39,255 nucleotides of DNA from DAOTWP01 sp034435675 (GCA_034435675.1 DAOTWP010000212.1:1-39255); one strand, 5' to 3'; positions 14,647 to 22,425 are shown, numbered from the stretch's first letter. Numbers and translations: made by a program. The notes: generated from the letters alone by a model not told the origin.

Positions 14647-16803
14647 ATGAGAAGAAGCTATTACTTACTCGCACTCGCTGGGCTTCTGTTTGTAGCAGCA
14701 GGAATCCTGTTGCTGGACCAGCCCACTGTATCCGCGCAGGAAGAAATGGAACCCCCATATCTGGCGGAATACTATGAGCAGTGGGTCAGTTCGGCACATG
14801 CGGATGCCACAGCAGAAGCGTTTGTCCACTGGGACTCTGAAGCAGAAATCCCCGTAGACTGCGCGCGCTGTCACTCCACACCCGGCTACCGTGACTATGT
14901 TGGCGCGGACGGCAGTGCATTCGGTGTTGTGGATGCGCCTGCGCCGCTGGGCACCGTGGTCACCTGCGATGCCTGCCATGCGCCCGCCGCAACCATGCTC
15001 GCCAGCGTCGTCTTCCCGTCCGGGGTTGAACTGGGCGATACGGGCGACTCGGCACGCTGTATGGTCTGCCATCAGGGACGTGCCTCCACCGACAGCGTCA
15101 ATGCACGGCTGGTGGAACTGAATCTTGTGGATACGCCGGATCAGCCCAGCGCCGATCTGCGCTTCATCAACATCCACTACTACCCGGCAGCGGCAACGCT
15201 CTATGGTGGTGCGGCACGCGGCGGCTATCAATATGACGGGATGGTCTATATGGGCCGGAACGGGCATGTTGAAGGCTACGAGACCTGTGCTGACTGCCAT
15301 AACCCGCATACGCTGGAAGTGCGCGTTGAAGAATGCGCGGCTTGCCACGAGGATGTCGAGAGCGTTGAAGATCTGCGCGATGTCCGTATGGCAGGGTCGG
15401 GCGTGGACTTTGACGGCGACGGCGACGACGGCGAAGGCATCGCCGGGGAAATCGAGGGCTTGCAGGAAATTCTGTACGCCACGATGCAGTTGTATGCGTC
15501 CGAAGTCATCGGTGTCCCGCTGGCGTACAGTGAGTCCTCCTATCCGTACTTCTTCATTGACACCAATGCCAACGGCACGGTGGACGAGGACGAGGCAACA
15601 CCGGCGAACGGCTACAACGCCTTCAGCGCCAACCTCGAACGCGCCGCCTACAACTATCAGGTGTCGGTCAAGGATCCGGGCGCTTATGCGCACAACCCGC
15701 AGTATGTCATCGAACTGCTTTATGACAGCATTGCTTCGCTGAGCGGCGCGATGTCCGAACCGGTGGCGGATCTGGAATTTATCGTCCGCGATGCGCCGAT
15801 GCACTTCAACCCCACCGTCGAGGCATGGCGGCACTGGGATGCAGACGGCGAAGTGCCGGGAAGCTGCGCGCGCTGCCACTCGGCTGGTGGGCTGCCGGTA
15901 TTCCTCGCCAATGGCGTGAATGTGGCTGAACCGCCCGCGCAGGGTATGGCGTGCTCCACCTGCCATGACAGCCTGAGCGAGTTCACGGTCTACACAGTGG
16001 CGGATGTGCCGTTCCCCAGCGGCGCGCGTCTGAGCTTTGGTGAAGGTGACGAAAGCAACCTGTGTCTGGCGTGCCATCAGGGACGTGAGTCGACGGTCAG
16101 CGTAAACCGCGCCATCGGCACACTGGGCGACGACGAAGTCTCGGACCGGCTGACCTTCCGCAACGTACACTACTTCGCGGCGGGTGCATCGCTGTTTGGC
16201 ACCGAAGCACAGGGTGCCTATGAGTATGCCGACCGGGAATACAACGGGCGCAACCTGCACGGCGGCGACGAAGACGCGCCGCTGACCTGCACGGACTGCC
16301 ACCGCCAGCACGAGGGTACGGTTCGCGTTGGACAGTGCAACGACTGCCACGAAGACGTTGAAGAACTGGAAGACGTGCTCAGCATCCGTGTGCTGGAAGA
16401 TGTTGATCTGATCGACTATGACGGCGACGGCAATGCAGAAGAAGCAATCCGCGACGAAATCCTGACAATGGAAGAACTGCTGTATGCTGGCATTCTGGAT
16501 TACGCCGCCAATGTCATTGAGATGCCGATTGTCTACGTATCTACAGCCTTCCCGTACTGGTTCAACGACACCAATGCGAACGGCGTGGCAGACGCAGACG
16601 AGATCAACAATGGCAACCGCTACGTGAGCTGGACCCCGACCCTGCTGCGCGCGGCGTACAACTACCAGTACGCGCAGAAGGATCCCGGCGACTTCGCCCA
16701 CAATCCCGACTACATCATGCAGGTGCTGTTTGACAGCCTCGAAGCAGTGGGCGCAGATGTGTCGGCAATGACCCGTCCGCCGGTCATCGCCTCAGGCGAG
16801 TAG
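14647..16803 (+). CDS. Secreted decaheme c-type cytochrome, duplicated pentaheme unit
   Basis: 718 residues with a signal peptide (~1-31). Ten CXXCH heme sites are present: CARCH, CDACH, CMVCH, CADCH, CAACH in the first half and CARCH, CSTCH, CLACH, CTDCH, CNDCH in the second. The halves (~40-370 and ~375-718) align throughout: VPxSCARCHS, VxFPSGxxL, CLACHQGR-ES/AS-T-VSVN, the INxHYxxAAxxLxG stretch, GRNxH, CTDCH, and CNDCHEDVE-LEDV. Each half ends with acidic Ca-binding-like loops (DFDGDGDDGEGI and DTNANGTVDEDE; DYDGDGNAEEAI and DTNANGVADADE), then AAYNYQxxxKDPGxxAHNPxY. Role: electron transfer outside the cytoplasmic membrane, partner unknown. No cytochrome-maturation or reductase gene lies nearby. 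AAGGAG about 8 nt upstream supports the start. Confidence 0.95.
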   Translation: MRRSYYLLALAGLLFVAAGILLLDQPTVSAQEEMEPPYLAEYYEQWVSSAHADATAEAFVHWDSEAEIPVDCARCHSTPGYRDYVGADGSAFGVVDAPAPLGTVVTCDACHAPAATMLASVVFPSGVELGDTGDSARCMVCHQGRASTDSVNARLVELNLVDTPDQPSADLRFINIHYYPAAATLYGGAARGGYQYDGMVYMGRNGHVEGYETCADCHNPHTLEVRVEECAACHEDVESVEDLRDVRMAGSGVDFDGDGDDGEGIAGEIEGLQEILYATMQLYASEVIGVPLAYSESSYPYFFIDTNANGTVDEDEATPANGYNAFSANLERAAYNYQVSVKDPGAYAHNPQYVIELLYDSIASLSGAMSEPVADLEFIVRDAPMHFNPTVEAWRHWDADGEVPGSCARCHSAGGLPVFLANGVNVAEPPAQGMACSTCHDSLSEFTVYTVADVPFPSGARLSFGEGDESNLCLACHQGRESTVSVNRAIGTLGDDEVSDRLTFRNVHYFAAGASLFGTEAQGAYEYADREYNGRNLHGGDEDAPLTCTDCHRQHEGTVRVGQCNDCHEDVEELEDVLSIRVLEDVDLIDYDGDGNAEEAIRDEILTMEELLYAGILDYAANVIEMPIVYVSTAFPYWFNDTNANGVADADEINNGNRYVSWTPTLLRAAYNYQYAQKDPGDFAHNPDYIMQVLFDSLEAVGADVSAMTRPPVIASGE

Positions 16804-16868
16804 CCGGTACAGACGATACGCGCTGGCGTGCCTGCCGGGGGTGGGCACGCTGGCAGCAGCACAAACAG

Positions 16869-16906
16869 AAAATCGGCTGGAACACCTGCGTCCAGCCGAT
16901 TTTTTT
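16869..16906. terminator. Strong intrinsic terminator, probably bidirectional
   Basis: A 13-bp perfect stem, AAAATCGGCTGGA (16869-16881) with TCCAGCCGATTTT (16891-16903), has a 9-nt loop and a T-run through 16906. On the minus strand the same stem ends in TTTT, so it can also serve the converging LCP gene. Confidence 0.92.
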
Positions 16907-16969
16907 GTTGCCCCCTGCGCGGCTTGCCGCTTGGCTGCGCTTTTGCGCTGCACCCGCCAGCAGCGCCCG

Positions 16970-18460
16970 CTACTGCCCGATGCTGCCACCTGCCAGCAGC
17001 GGCTCAATGTCCGGTCCGACAACGATCATCACATCAGCGCTGGTCAGCCCGTCGTTTGCCGCCTGAATGCGCGTTTCGGGAATGCCCAGCAGCGCGGCAA
17101 GATAGCGCGTTGTCCAGGGTTTGCCGGTGTAATCGCGGATATAGGTTGGCGCGGCGTCGGCGTTGGGCATGGTATCGACGGCAGCGACCAGCACCCCGCG
17201 CCCGGTGAGCCATTCCTGTGTGCTGGCGGCAAGCCCGGAGATACTGGCGTTGTTGAACACGACAATCGTGGCGTTTTCGGCAGCGGCGCGTTCGCTCAGG
17301 TCTGCCAGTGTCAGCGTTTGCTGGTCGCCAAAGACCTGATCCAGCAGCACGCGCACATCCCCCTGACGCGGCACAAGCACCTGCTGCGTGCCATCGGCAC
17401 TGTAGCGCGGGTCGGCGTGGCGGTAGTCCAGCACTTCAAAGCGGATACTTTCGGTAGGAATTTCGCTCGCCAGCCGCGCCAGGCTCATCATCTGGTCAAA
17501 GGTCATGTTGGTGACAATGTTGGACGACAGTTCCGAGAACAGCAGCGGCGCCTGCGTGATGGCGTTGGCGATGCCGCCGACGCTGAGAATCTCGTTGCGC
17601 GCGGCAAGCACAACTTCCTGCTGGCGGCGGGCGCGGTCAATATCGCCGCCTTCGGTGGCACGTGTGCGGGCATATTGCAGCAGCCGTTCGGCGTTGAGGC
17701 GCTGGCAGCCGGGGTCAAAATGTACGGTAATCGTCCCAAAGCCTGCATCGGGGTATTTGGGGTCGTCAATTGCTTCTGGCGGGCAGACCTCAATACCGTT
17801 GGGCGCGAGTGTGTTCACCACGGTCAGGAACACATCAAAATTGATGCGGATGTAATAGTTGATCTCGATGCCCAGATTTTCGCGCACGGTTGCCGCCGCC
17901 AGCGCGGGTCCGCCGCCGGGGTAATTGTTGATATCGCCGATGAAGTTGGCGGTGTTGACCCGTTCGCCCTGCGAGTAGCCTGGAATGCGCACCCACAGGT
18001 CACGCGGCAGCGACAGCACGCCCGCTGTGCGCCGCACGGGATCCACGCTGATAATCATGATCGTGTCGGTGCGGAAGGCGGGTTCGTCATCCTGGAAGCC
18101 CCGGCGTTCGTCAATGCCCAGCAGCAGAATATTCACGCGGCGCGGGTCATTCCACACGGGCACACCGCCAAACGGGTCGGGCGTGGGGGTGGGACCGCCC
18201 GGCGTGAGCGTCGGGGCGCTGTCTGGCGGTGGCTGGGTGGGCGAAAGTGTGGGCGTGGCGGTGGGGAATTCGGTGGGCTGGGCGAGAATCTGGTTGACCA
18301 GTTGGTTGACCGAGGGCACGTCACCCTGAAAGACCACGCCTGCCTCAATCGCCGCCTGCCGTGCGATGACAAACGCTGCCACCGACAGCACGCCGGTCAG
18401 CCCCACCACCAGCAGCAGCCCTACGATAAACAACCAGCCGGGAATTCGCATCTGTTGCAT
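16970..18460 (-). CDS. LytR-CpsA-Psr (LCP) family cell-wall polymer ligase
   Basis: 496 residues. LCP proteins transfer lipid-linked glycopolymers onto peptidoglycan outside the membrane. There is a short cytoplasmic start, one membrane helix (~8-33), a Thr/Pro linker (~60-98), and an LCP domain (~109-285) beginning VNILLLGIDERRG, with FRTDTIMIISVD and GVLSLPRDLWVRIP. Asp117, Arg130 and Asp132 correspond to the conserved phosphate-binding residues. Downstream come YARTRATEGGDIDRARRQQEV with the family's Arg cluster, and a LytR_C domain (~385-490: IVVFNNASISGLAASTQEWL). The ATG at 18460 has AGG only 2-3 nt away; the ATG at 18451 has a better-spaced AGG and may be the true start. It converges on the cytochrome gene through a shared terminator. 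Confidence 0.93.
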   Translation of the reverse strand: MQQMRIPGWLFIVGLLLVVGLTGVLSVAAFVIARQAAIEAGVVFQGDVPSVNQLVNQILAQPTEFPTATPTLSPTQPPPDSAPTLTPGGPTPTPDPFGGVPVWNDPRRVNILLLGIDERRGFQDDEPAFRTDTIMIISVDPVRRTAGVLSLPRDLWVRIPGYSQGERVNTANFIGDINNYPGGGPALAAATVRENLGIEINYYIRINFDVFLTVVNTLAPNGIEVCPPEAIDDPKYPDAGFGTITVHFDPGCQRLNAERLLQYARTRATEGGDIDRARRQQEVVLAARNEILSVGGIANAITQAPLLFSELSSNIVTNMTFDQMMSLARLASEIPTESIRFEVLDYRHADPRYSADGTQQVLVPRQGDVRVLLDQVFGDQQTLTLADLSERAAAENATIVVFNNASISGLAASTQEWLTGRGVLVAAVDTMPNADAAPTYIRDYTGKPWTTRYLAALLGIPETRIQAANDGLTSADVMIVVGPDIEPLLAGGSIGQ

Positions 18461-18514
18461 GACCTATCTGAACCAGGGGACAATATTTGCCCGCCCAATG
18501 ACCATTCGGCGTGC

Positions 18515-18542
18515 ATTATATGCAAAAACCCGGCGCTGTGTA
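18515..18542 (-). promoter_or_regulatory. Promoter of the LCP gene
   Basis: On the minus strand TACACA (18542-18537) precedes a consensus TATAAT (18520-18515) with a 16-bp spacer, giving a leader of about 48 nt. The -10 lies inside a near-perfect palindrome TGCAT-TAT-ATGCA, a possible operator. Confidence 0.55.
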
Positions 18543-18638
18543 GCCTACGCCTGCCCTACGCTGTGGGCGGCGGACTGGGTTCCGGGAACAGGGCAGGGCG
18601 GGGGCACCCAGCCCGGACACCCCCCCGTTGGTATGGCG

Positions 18639-19382
18639 CTAGCGGCTGATGCTGAACGTCACCTGCATCTGCACCGTTACCGAAAACTGCCCTTCTGCCA
18701 GCGGCACGCCACCGCCGCCAACGCCAAAGCGGGCTTCATTGACCGGGGACACGCCGCCGCCGGTGATTTCGACTACCGTGGTTGCCTCACCCAGTGTCAC
18801 GCCCAAGGCATCGGCAATCTGCTGGGCACGGTCGCGGGCGTCGGTCAGCGCGTTCACGCGGGCTTCCTGCGCCAGCGCGCCGGTATCGGCAATGCTGTAT
18901 TCCAGCCCGTAAATCTGGTTCGCCCCGGCGTTGACCGCCACGCCAATCAACTCACCCACGCGCGCCACATCGCGGATTGTCACGCGCAGAATGTTCGACA
19001 CGCGGTAGGTGCGCAGGGTCTGGGCGCTGCCCGGCGCGGGGGGCATGCCGTCCGGTCCAAAAACCTGTTCGTCAATGGTGTACAGATTAACGCTGACGGT
19101 GCGCAAATCCTGCTCGGCGATACCGGCTTCGCGCAGCGCTGCCATCACGCTGTTCATCACCTCGTTCGCGCTGGAAAACGCAGCATTCACATCGGCATCG
19201 CCAATTTCCACGCCAACCTGCACGTAGGCGACATCGGGATCGCCAAATGCCTGCCCCATGCCGATCACCGTAATGGTTTCGGGCGGATAGCTGGTTTGCG
19301 CGGCAGCCGGGGCAACAGCGAGCGCCAGCAGTCCGGCGACGAGCGCGAACAGGGTCAGACGACTGAACAATGGTTGAGACAT
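18639..19382 (-). CDS. Secreted SIMPL-domain (DUF541) protein
   Basis: 247 residues. A strong AAGGAG places the start at 19382. The signal peptide (LTLFALVAGLLALAVAPAAAQ) is followed by the SIMPL domain: ETITVIGMGQAFGDPDVAYVQVGVEIGDADVNAAFSSANEVMNSVMAALREAGI, then DLRTVSVNLYTIDEQV, TYRVSNILRVTIRDVARVGELIGVAVNAGANQIYGLEYSIAD, and the helix ALTDARDRAQQIADALGVTLGEATTVVE. The family (YggE, SIMPL) is periplasmic or extracellular and of uncertain biochemical role, linked in a few cases to stress or oxidative damage. The C-terminus is rich in Gly and ends with a beta strand (FSVTVQMQVTFSI). Same strand as the LCP gene downstream, 178 bp apart, but that gene has its own promoter. Confidence 0.93.
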   Translation of the reverse strand: MSQPLFSRLTLFALVAGLLALAVAPAAAQTSYPPETITVIGMGQAFGDPDVAYVQVGVEIGDADVNAAFSSANEVMNSVMAALREAGIAEQDLRTVSVNLYTIDEQVFGPDGMPPAPGSAQTLRTYRVSNILRVTIRDVARVGELIGVAVNAGANQIYGLEYSIADTGALAQEARVNALTDARDRAQQIADALGVTLGEATTVVEITGGGVSPVNEARFGVGGGGVPLAEGQFSVTVQMQVTFSISR

Positions 19383-19495
19383 ATCAGAACCTCTCCTTAG
19401 AACTTGCCAGGTCAACAGACGCAGCACAATGCTGCTGCACTGCTGTCCCTATAGACGCCGCAGACCTGCAAAGTGTTCCACACTGCCGGGGGTTC

Positions 19496-20641
19496 TTATT
19501 CGAGGCGATGCGCGCGGGTTTCTTTGCGTGCCGTGCTCAAAAACTCCACGAACTCCGTGCCGCCGGTGCCTTTTGCGCCTTCAGCGCTGCGCGCCTGTTG
19601 GCTGATATAGCGCACGGCGATTTCCATATGCTTTTTGCGGAACTCATCCACAATGTTCAGACAGGCGTTATAGCCCTCGCGCAGCAGCGGGTAGCTTTGC
19701 TGGTGGTCAGTGACAAACTGCCGCAGCGACGGTCCGGTTTCAATAAGCTCCAGCAGCGCGCGGTGCTGTGGTGGCATGTAGGCGCGCATCTCTGTCAGAA
19801 ACAGTGCGGATGCCGCATGGCTGTGCAACACGCCAAATCCGGCGTCAATCATCTGAATCAGCGCGCTCTGTGCCGCACTGCCGCCCGAAAGCATCACCGG
19901 CGCAGCGCTTACCCCTTCGTAAACGACCCCCGGTGCCTGCCAGCCCGCCAGATACGGGCGCACGCGATGATAGAAGATATAGGGATCGCATTGTTCTTCG
20001 ATGTGTGCCAGCGCCTGATAAGTCGCTGCCAGCACGGTTTGTACCCGCGCCAGCAGCTCGACCACCGCTGCCACCTGCTGAGCGGCAGTCGCGATCTGGG
20101 CTTCCAGCAGCAGCGCGATCAGCGGCGCACCGGCGATTTCGACCCCCAGTGTTGCCAGATAGAACCATTTTTCGTCCATGCCGCCTAGAAAAAGCTGAAG
20201 CGTGTCCAGGTTTTCCAGCGTCAGCGCGCCCTCGGCATCCAGCAGGCGCCAGTTGTTCAGCACCATCGAGAAGTGCGACACAATCGGGGGTCTGCCAAGC
20301 TGCTCCGCTACCGCCCACAGCGGCACGGCAACCGCATGTGGGATCCGCACCGCCGGGGCTGCTTCGCCCCACACATAGGCGCCCGCGAAGATGCTCAGCA
20401 GGGTCATGGCGCGGGTTAACTGCCGGTAGTCGTCGAGCCGCCGGTAATCCAGCGTAGGCAGCGCTGCCAGCATTTGGCGTGCCTGCCCATGCATGATCCA
20501 CGCGGACAAATTGCCTGCTGCATCTTCCCAGGCAGCGAACGGCGGCGGCAGCGTTTCCAGCGGATTTTCCGACGGCAGAAACCCGCGCACAGGATCAACC
20601 TGATACGCAGCCCAATCAACAGGTCTGAGGAGTGTCTCCAT
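19496..20641 (-). CDS. Indoleamine 2,3-dioxygenase family protein
   Basis: 381 residues, like known IDOs. These heme enzymes open the indole ring of tryptophan to N-formylkynurenine in the cytoplasm. The key residues of human IDO1 have counterparts. Phe223 and Arg228 in YIFYHRVRPYLAGW correspond to Phe226 and Arg231. SGGSAAQS (252-259) is the GGSAxQS loop. MRAYMPPQHR matches MRRYMPPAHR. His338 in EFRKKHMEIAVRYI corresponds to the heme-ligand His346. The C-terminal ~35 residues are a charged, low-complexity tail. AGGAT about 11 nt upstream supports the start. It is divergent from a TetR gene with a 95-bp shared promoter region, suggesting local control. No kynureninase or formamidase gene lies in the window, so whether tryptophan is the true substrate remains open. 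Confidence 0.92.
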   Translation of the reverse strand: METLLRPVDWAAYQVDPVRGFLPSENPLETLPPPFAAWEDAAGNLSAWIMHGQARQMLAALPTLDYRRLDDYRQLTRAMTLLSIFAGAYVWGEAAPAVRIPHAVAVPLWAVAEQLGRPPIVSHFSMVLNNWRLLDAEGALTLENLDTLQLFLGGMDEKWFYLATLGVEIAGAPLIALLLEAQIATAAQQVAAVVELLARVQTVLAATYQALAHIEEQCDPYIFYHRVRPYLAGWQAPGVVYEGVSAAPVMLSGGSAAQSALIQMIDAGFGVLHSHAASALFLTEMRAYMPPQHRALLELIETGPSLRQFVTDHQQSYPLLREGYNACLNIVDEFRKKHMEIAVRYISQQARSAEGAKGTGGTEFVEFLSTARKETRAHRLE

Positions 20642-20677
20642 GCTTGATTATCCTGATTGCTTCACACGAATGCTGTA

Positions 20678-20686
20678 AGTATACCA
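20678..20686 (-). promoter_or_regulatory. Extended -10 promoter of the dioxygenase gene
   Basis: On the minus strand TGGTATACT is an extended -10 (TG-N-TATACT), 37 bp before the start codon at 20641. No good -35 was found, as is common with extended -10 promoters. Confidence 0.45.
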
Positions 20687-20720
20687 TTGTCGCCGCGAAG
20701 TTCGTGCGCCCGCCAATCTG

Positions 20721-20729
20721 TGCTAGAAT
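20721..20729 (+). promoter_or_regulatory. Extended -10 promoter of the TetR gene, implying a leaderless mRNA
   Basis: TGCTAGAAT is an extended -10. Transcription would begin about 7 nt after 20729, which is at or next to the ATG at 20737. No ribosome-binding site precedes that ATG. Confidence 0.45.
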
Positions 20730-20736
20730 GGACATT

Positions 20737-21315
20737 ATGAACGACGAAATGCTCTTTGTGACTGACCCCCAGCCCAGCCGTGCCGACGCTGTGCGCAACC
20801 GCGCCCTGCTGCTGGAGACTGCCCAGAAGCTGTTCGCGGAGCAGGGCATCGAGACTGTTTCCATGACCGCTATTGCGGATGCGGCAGGCGTGGGCAAAGG
20901 CACGCTGTACCGCCACTTCAAAAGCAAAATGGAACTGTGCATTGCCCTGCTGGATGAGGATCAGCGCGACTTGCAGGAACGCACGCTGCGTCACCTGCCG
21001 CTGATTGGCGCCCCGTGTGATGGGCTGCGCTGGTTTTTGCAGGCGGTGGTTGATTTTGTGCTGCGCAACAGCGAACTGCTGGCGGTGGATATGACCGACC
21101 TCAGCTTGCAGCACCCGGCGCATTTCTGGTGGCGGCAGACGATTCTGGGGCTGCTGCGCCAGCTTGCGCCCGATCAGGATCACAGTTACACGGCAGATGT
21201 CCTCTATATCATGCTCGATGTACGCACGATCAGCTTCCAGCGTCACCAGCTCGGCTATTCGCCGCAGCGCATCCTCGACGGCTTGAACGCACTCATCGAA
21301 AAACTCACCCGCTAG
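20737..21315 (+). CDS. TetR/AcrR-family transcriptional regulator
   Basis: 192 residues. The N-terminal HTH (~15-62) is typical: RNRALLLETAQKLFAEQGIETVSMTAIADAAGVGKGTLYRHFKSK. The remaining helices form a ligand-binding domain without a recognised specificity. The ATG at 20737 is chosen over the ATG at 20728 because the latter overlaps the promoter -10 box. In-frame codons further upstream run into the dioxygenase promoter. As a divergent neighbour it most simply controls the dioxygenase gene and itself. It is also the nearest TetR to the CGGAC-N4-GTCCG palindromes at 21726 and 21802 before the YceI gene, which have the size and symmetry of TetR operators. Either target is inference. Confidence 0.93.
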   Translation: MNDEMLFVTDPQPSRADAVRNRALLLETAQKLFAEQGIETVSMTAIADAAGVGKGTLYRHFKSKMELCIALLDEDQRDLQERTLRHLPLIGAPCDGLRWFLQAVVDFVLRNSELLAVDMTDLSLQHPAHFWWRQTILGLLRQLAPDQDHSYTADVLYIMLDVRTISFQRHQLGYSPQRILDGLNALIEKLTR

Positions 21316-21354
21316 TAGTTCGACAAGATGAGCATGACACCCGATGCCCTTGTC

Positions 21355-21495
21355 CAGCCCTCACCCCCAACCCCGCTCCCGACCGTGCCTTCGGCACCAG
21401 GAGCAGGGCGCAACCCAATTGCCGGGGAGTTTCCTTCCCCTTCGCCCAGCCGGGACGCGGCGTTGGGGCGAGGGGGACTGAGGGGGTGAGGGCTG
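21355..21495. repeat. 140-bp nested inverted repeat
   Basis: CAGCCCTCACCCCC (from 21355) pairs with GGGGGTGAGGGCTG (to 21495). Inside, CCCCTTCGCCCAGC pairs with the GTTGGGGCGAGGGG side, and GGTGCC-like stems form around GTGCCTTCGGCACC. The whole could fold as a multi-branched structure. It follows the TetR stop by 40 bp. No coding sense was found. Confidence 0.65.
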
Positions 21496-21520
21496 TAGCT
21501 GAGTAGTCAACTTAACCTTG

Positions 21521-21720
21521 TTGGTGTACTAATTACAACCACAGAAATCTCGCGGGATTATTTTTCGTAGGGGAGGTCTCAGACCTGCCCCTGCATCCGA
21601 CATTTTCAATTTGGTTGTACTAAGTGCAAACAGATTAATTCTGTGGGATTGTTTGCCGTAGGGGTGGGTCTCAGACCCGCCCCTACATCCGACATTTTCA
21701 ATTTGGTTGTACTTAGTTTG
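21521..21720. repeat. Tandem repeat, period ~90-92 bp, each unit with a hairpin
   Basis: Unit 1 (21521-21610) and unit 2 (21611-21702) share the TTGGT(T)GTACTAA start, the GGGATT-TTT centre, and an identical CATCCGACATTTTCAATTTGG end. A third unit begins at 21703 and breaks off into the YceI promoter. Each unit carries a G-rich hairpin: AGGGG-A-GGTCTCAGACC-TG-CCCCT near 21569 and GTAGGGG-T-GGGTCTCAGACCC-G-CCCCTAC at 21658-21686. Confidence 0.8.
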
Positions 21721-21747
21721 ATAAACGGACACTAGTCCGCTTCTAAT
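21718..21747 (+). promoter_or_regulatory. Promoter/operator copy 1 upstream of the YceI gene
   Basis: TTGATA (21718-21723) and TCTAAT (21742-21747) are 18 bp apart. Between them lies the palindrome CGGAC-ACTA-GTCCG (21726-21739). An operator placed in the promoter spacer implies repression by a dimeric regulator. Confidence 0.65.
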
Positions 21748-21793
21748 CATCCACTCATGCGCGCGCGCGTAAGCTGCGTTATGCTCAGATCAT

Positions 21794-21823
21794 CTACTAA
21801 ACGGACGATGGTCCGATTATAAT
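21794..21823 (+). promoter_or_regulatory. Promoter/operator copy 2 upstream of the YceI gene
   Basis: A consensus -10 TATAAT (21818-21823) is preceded by the palindrome CGGAC-GATG-GTCCG (21802-21815). It sits at exactly the same offset as in copy 1, inside the shared frame AAACGGAC-N4-GTCCG-N-TT-N-TAATC. The -35 is poor (CTACTA). Confidence 0.65.
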
Positions 21824-21854
21824 CGTTTCGCAGGCAAAGAGGAGTGTTATCCCT

Positions 21855-22397
21855 ATGACTCAGTGGCAGCTTGATGCGGCACACAGCAGTGTTGGTTTTT
21901 CTGTGCGGCACATGATGGTGACCAACGTGCGTGGCAAATTCAACAGCTACCGTGTAGACCTGAACTTCGACCCGGCAAATCCCGCGGGAGCTTCTGTTGA
22001 AGCCACCCTTGACGCCGCCAGCATTGATACCGGCGTTGTGGACCGCGATAACCACCTGCGCAGCGCAGACTTTCTCAACGCTGAAGCTTACCCGCAGTTG
22101 ACCTTCAAGAGCACGCGCGTGGAAATGCTCAGCGCCAGTACGGCGAAGATTCATGGCGATCTGACCATCCGCGACGTAACCCGCCCGGTGGTGCTGGATG
22201 CCGAATTCCTGGGCGAGTTCGCCAGCCCGTTTGGTAACAAAGGCGCGGCGTTCAATGCCAGCACACGCATTAACCGCGAGGACTTCGGTTTGACCTGGAA
22301 CGTCGCTCTCGAAGCCGGCGGCGTGCTGGTGGGCAAAGAGATCAGGATTGACCTGGAGCTTCAGGTTGTGCAGGCTGTGCCCGCCACGACTGCCTGA
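21855..22397 (+). CDS. YceI-family polyisoprenoid-binding-like protein
   Basis: 180 residues forming one YceI beta-barrel domain, which binds long isoprenoid or amphiphilic lipids in its lipocalin-like cavity. Family hallmarks are WQLDAAHSSVGFSVRHMMVTNVRGKF, ASIDTGVVDRDNHLRSADFLNAEAYPQLTFKST, IHGDLTIRDVTRPVVLDAEFLG, and FNASTRINREDFGLTWNVALEAGGVLVGKEIRIDLELQ. There is no signal peptide, so this member is cytoplasmic, as in many Gram-positive and Chloroflexota relatives. GAGGAG lies about 11 nt before the ATG. Two operator-bearing promoters precede it, indicating tight repression, probably by a TetR-type protein. In-cell ligand unknown. Confidence 0.95.
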   Translation: MTQWQLDAAHSSVGFSVRHMMVTNVRGKFNSYRVDLNFDPANPAGASVEATLDAASIDTGVVDRDNHLRSADFLNAEAYPQLTFKSTRVEMLSASTAKIHGDLTIRDVTRPVVLDAEFLGEFASPFGNKGAAFNASTRINREDFGLTWNVALEAGGVLVGKEIRIDLELQVVQAVPATTA

Positions 22398-22425
22398 TCT
22401 GCACCCCAACCGCGTGATCAGGACA

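Noticed and set aside
14665..16701. A 678-codon minus-strand open frame over the cytochrome gene
   Set aside because: The plus strand has ten CXXCH motifs and a signal peptide; the antisense product has no recognisable feature.
21521..21720. Possible CRISPR array
   Set aside because: Only two full units with a ~90-bp period, and the similarity covers most of each unit with no unique spacers. There are no cas genes.
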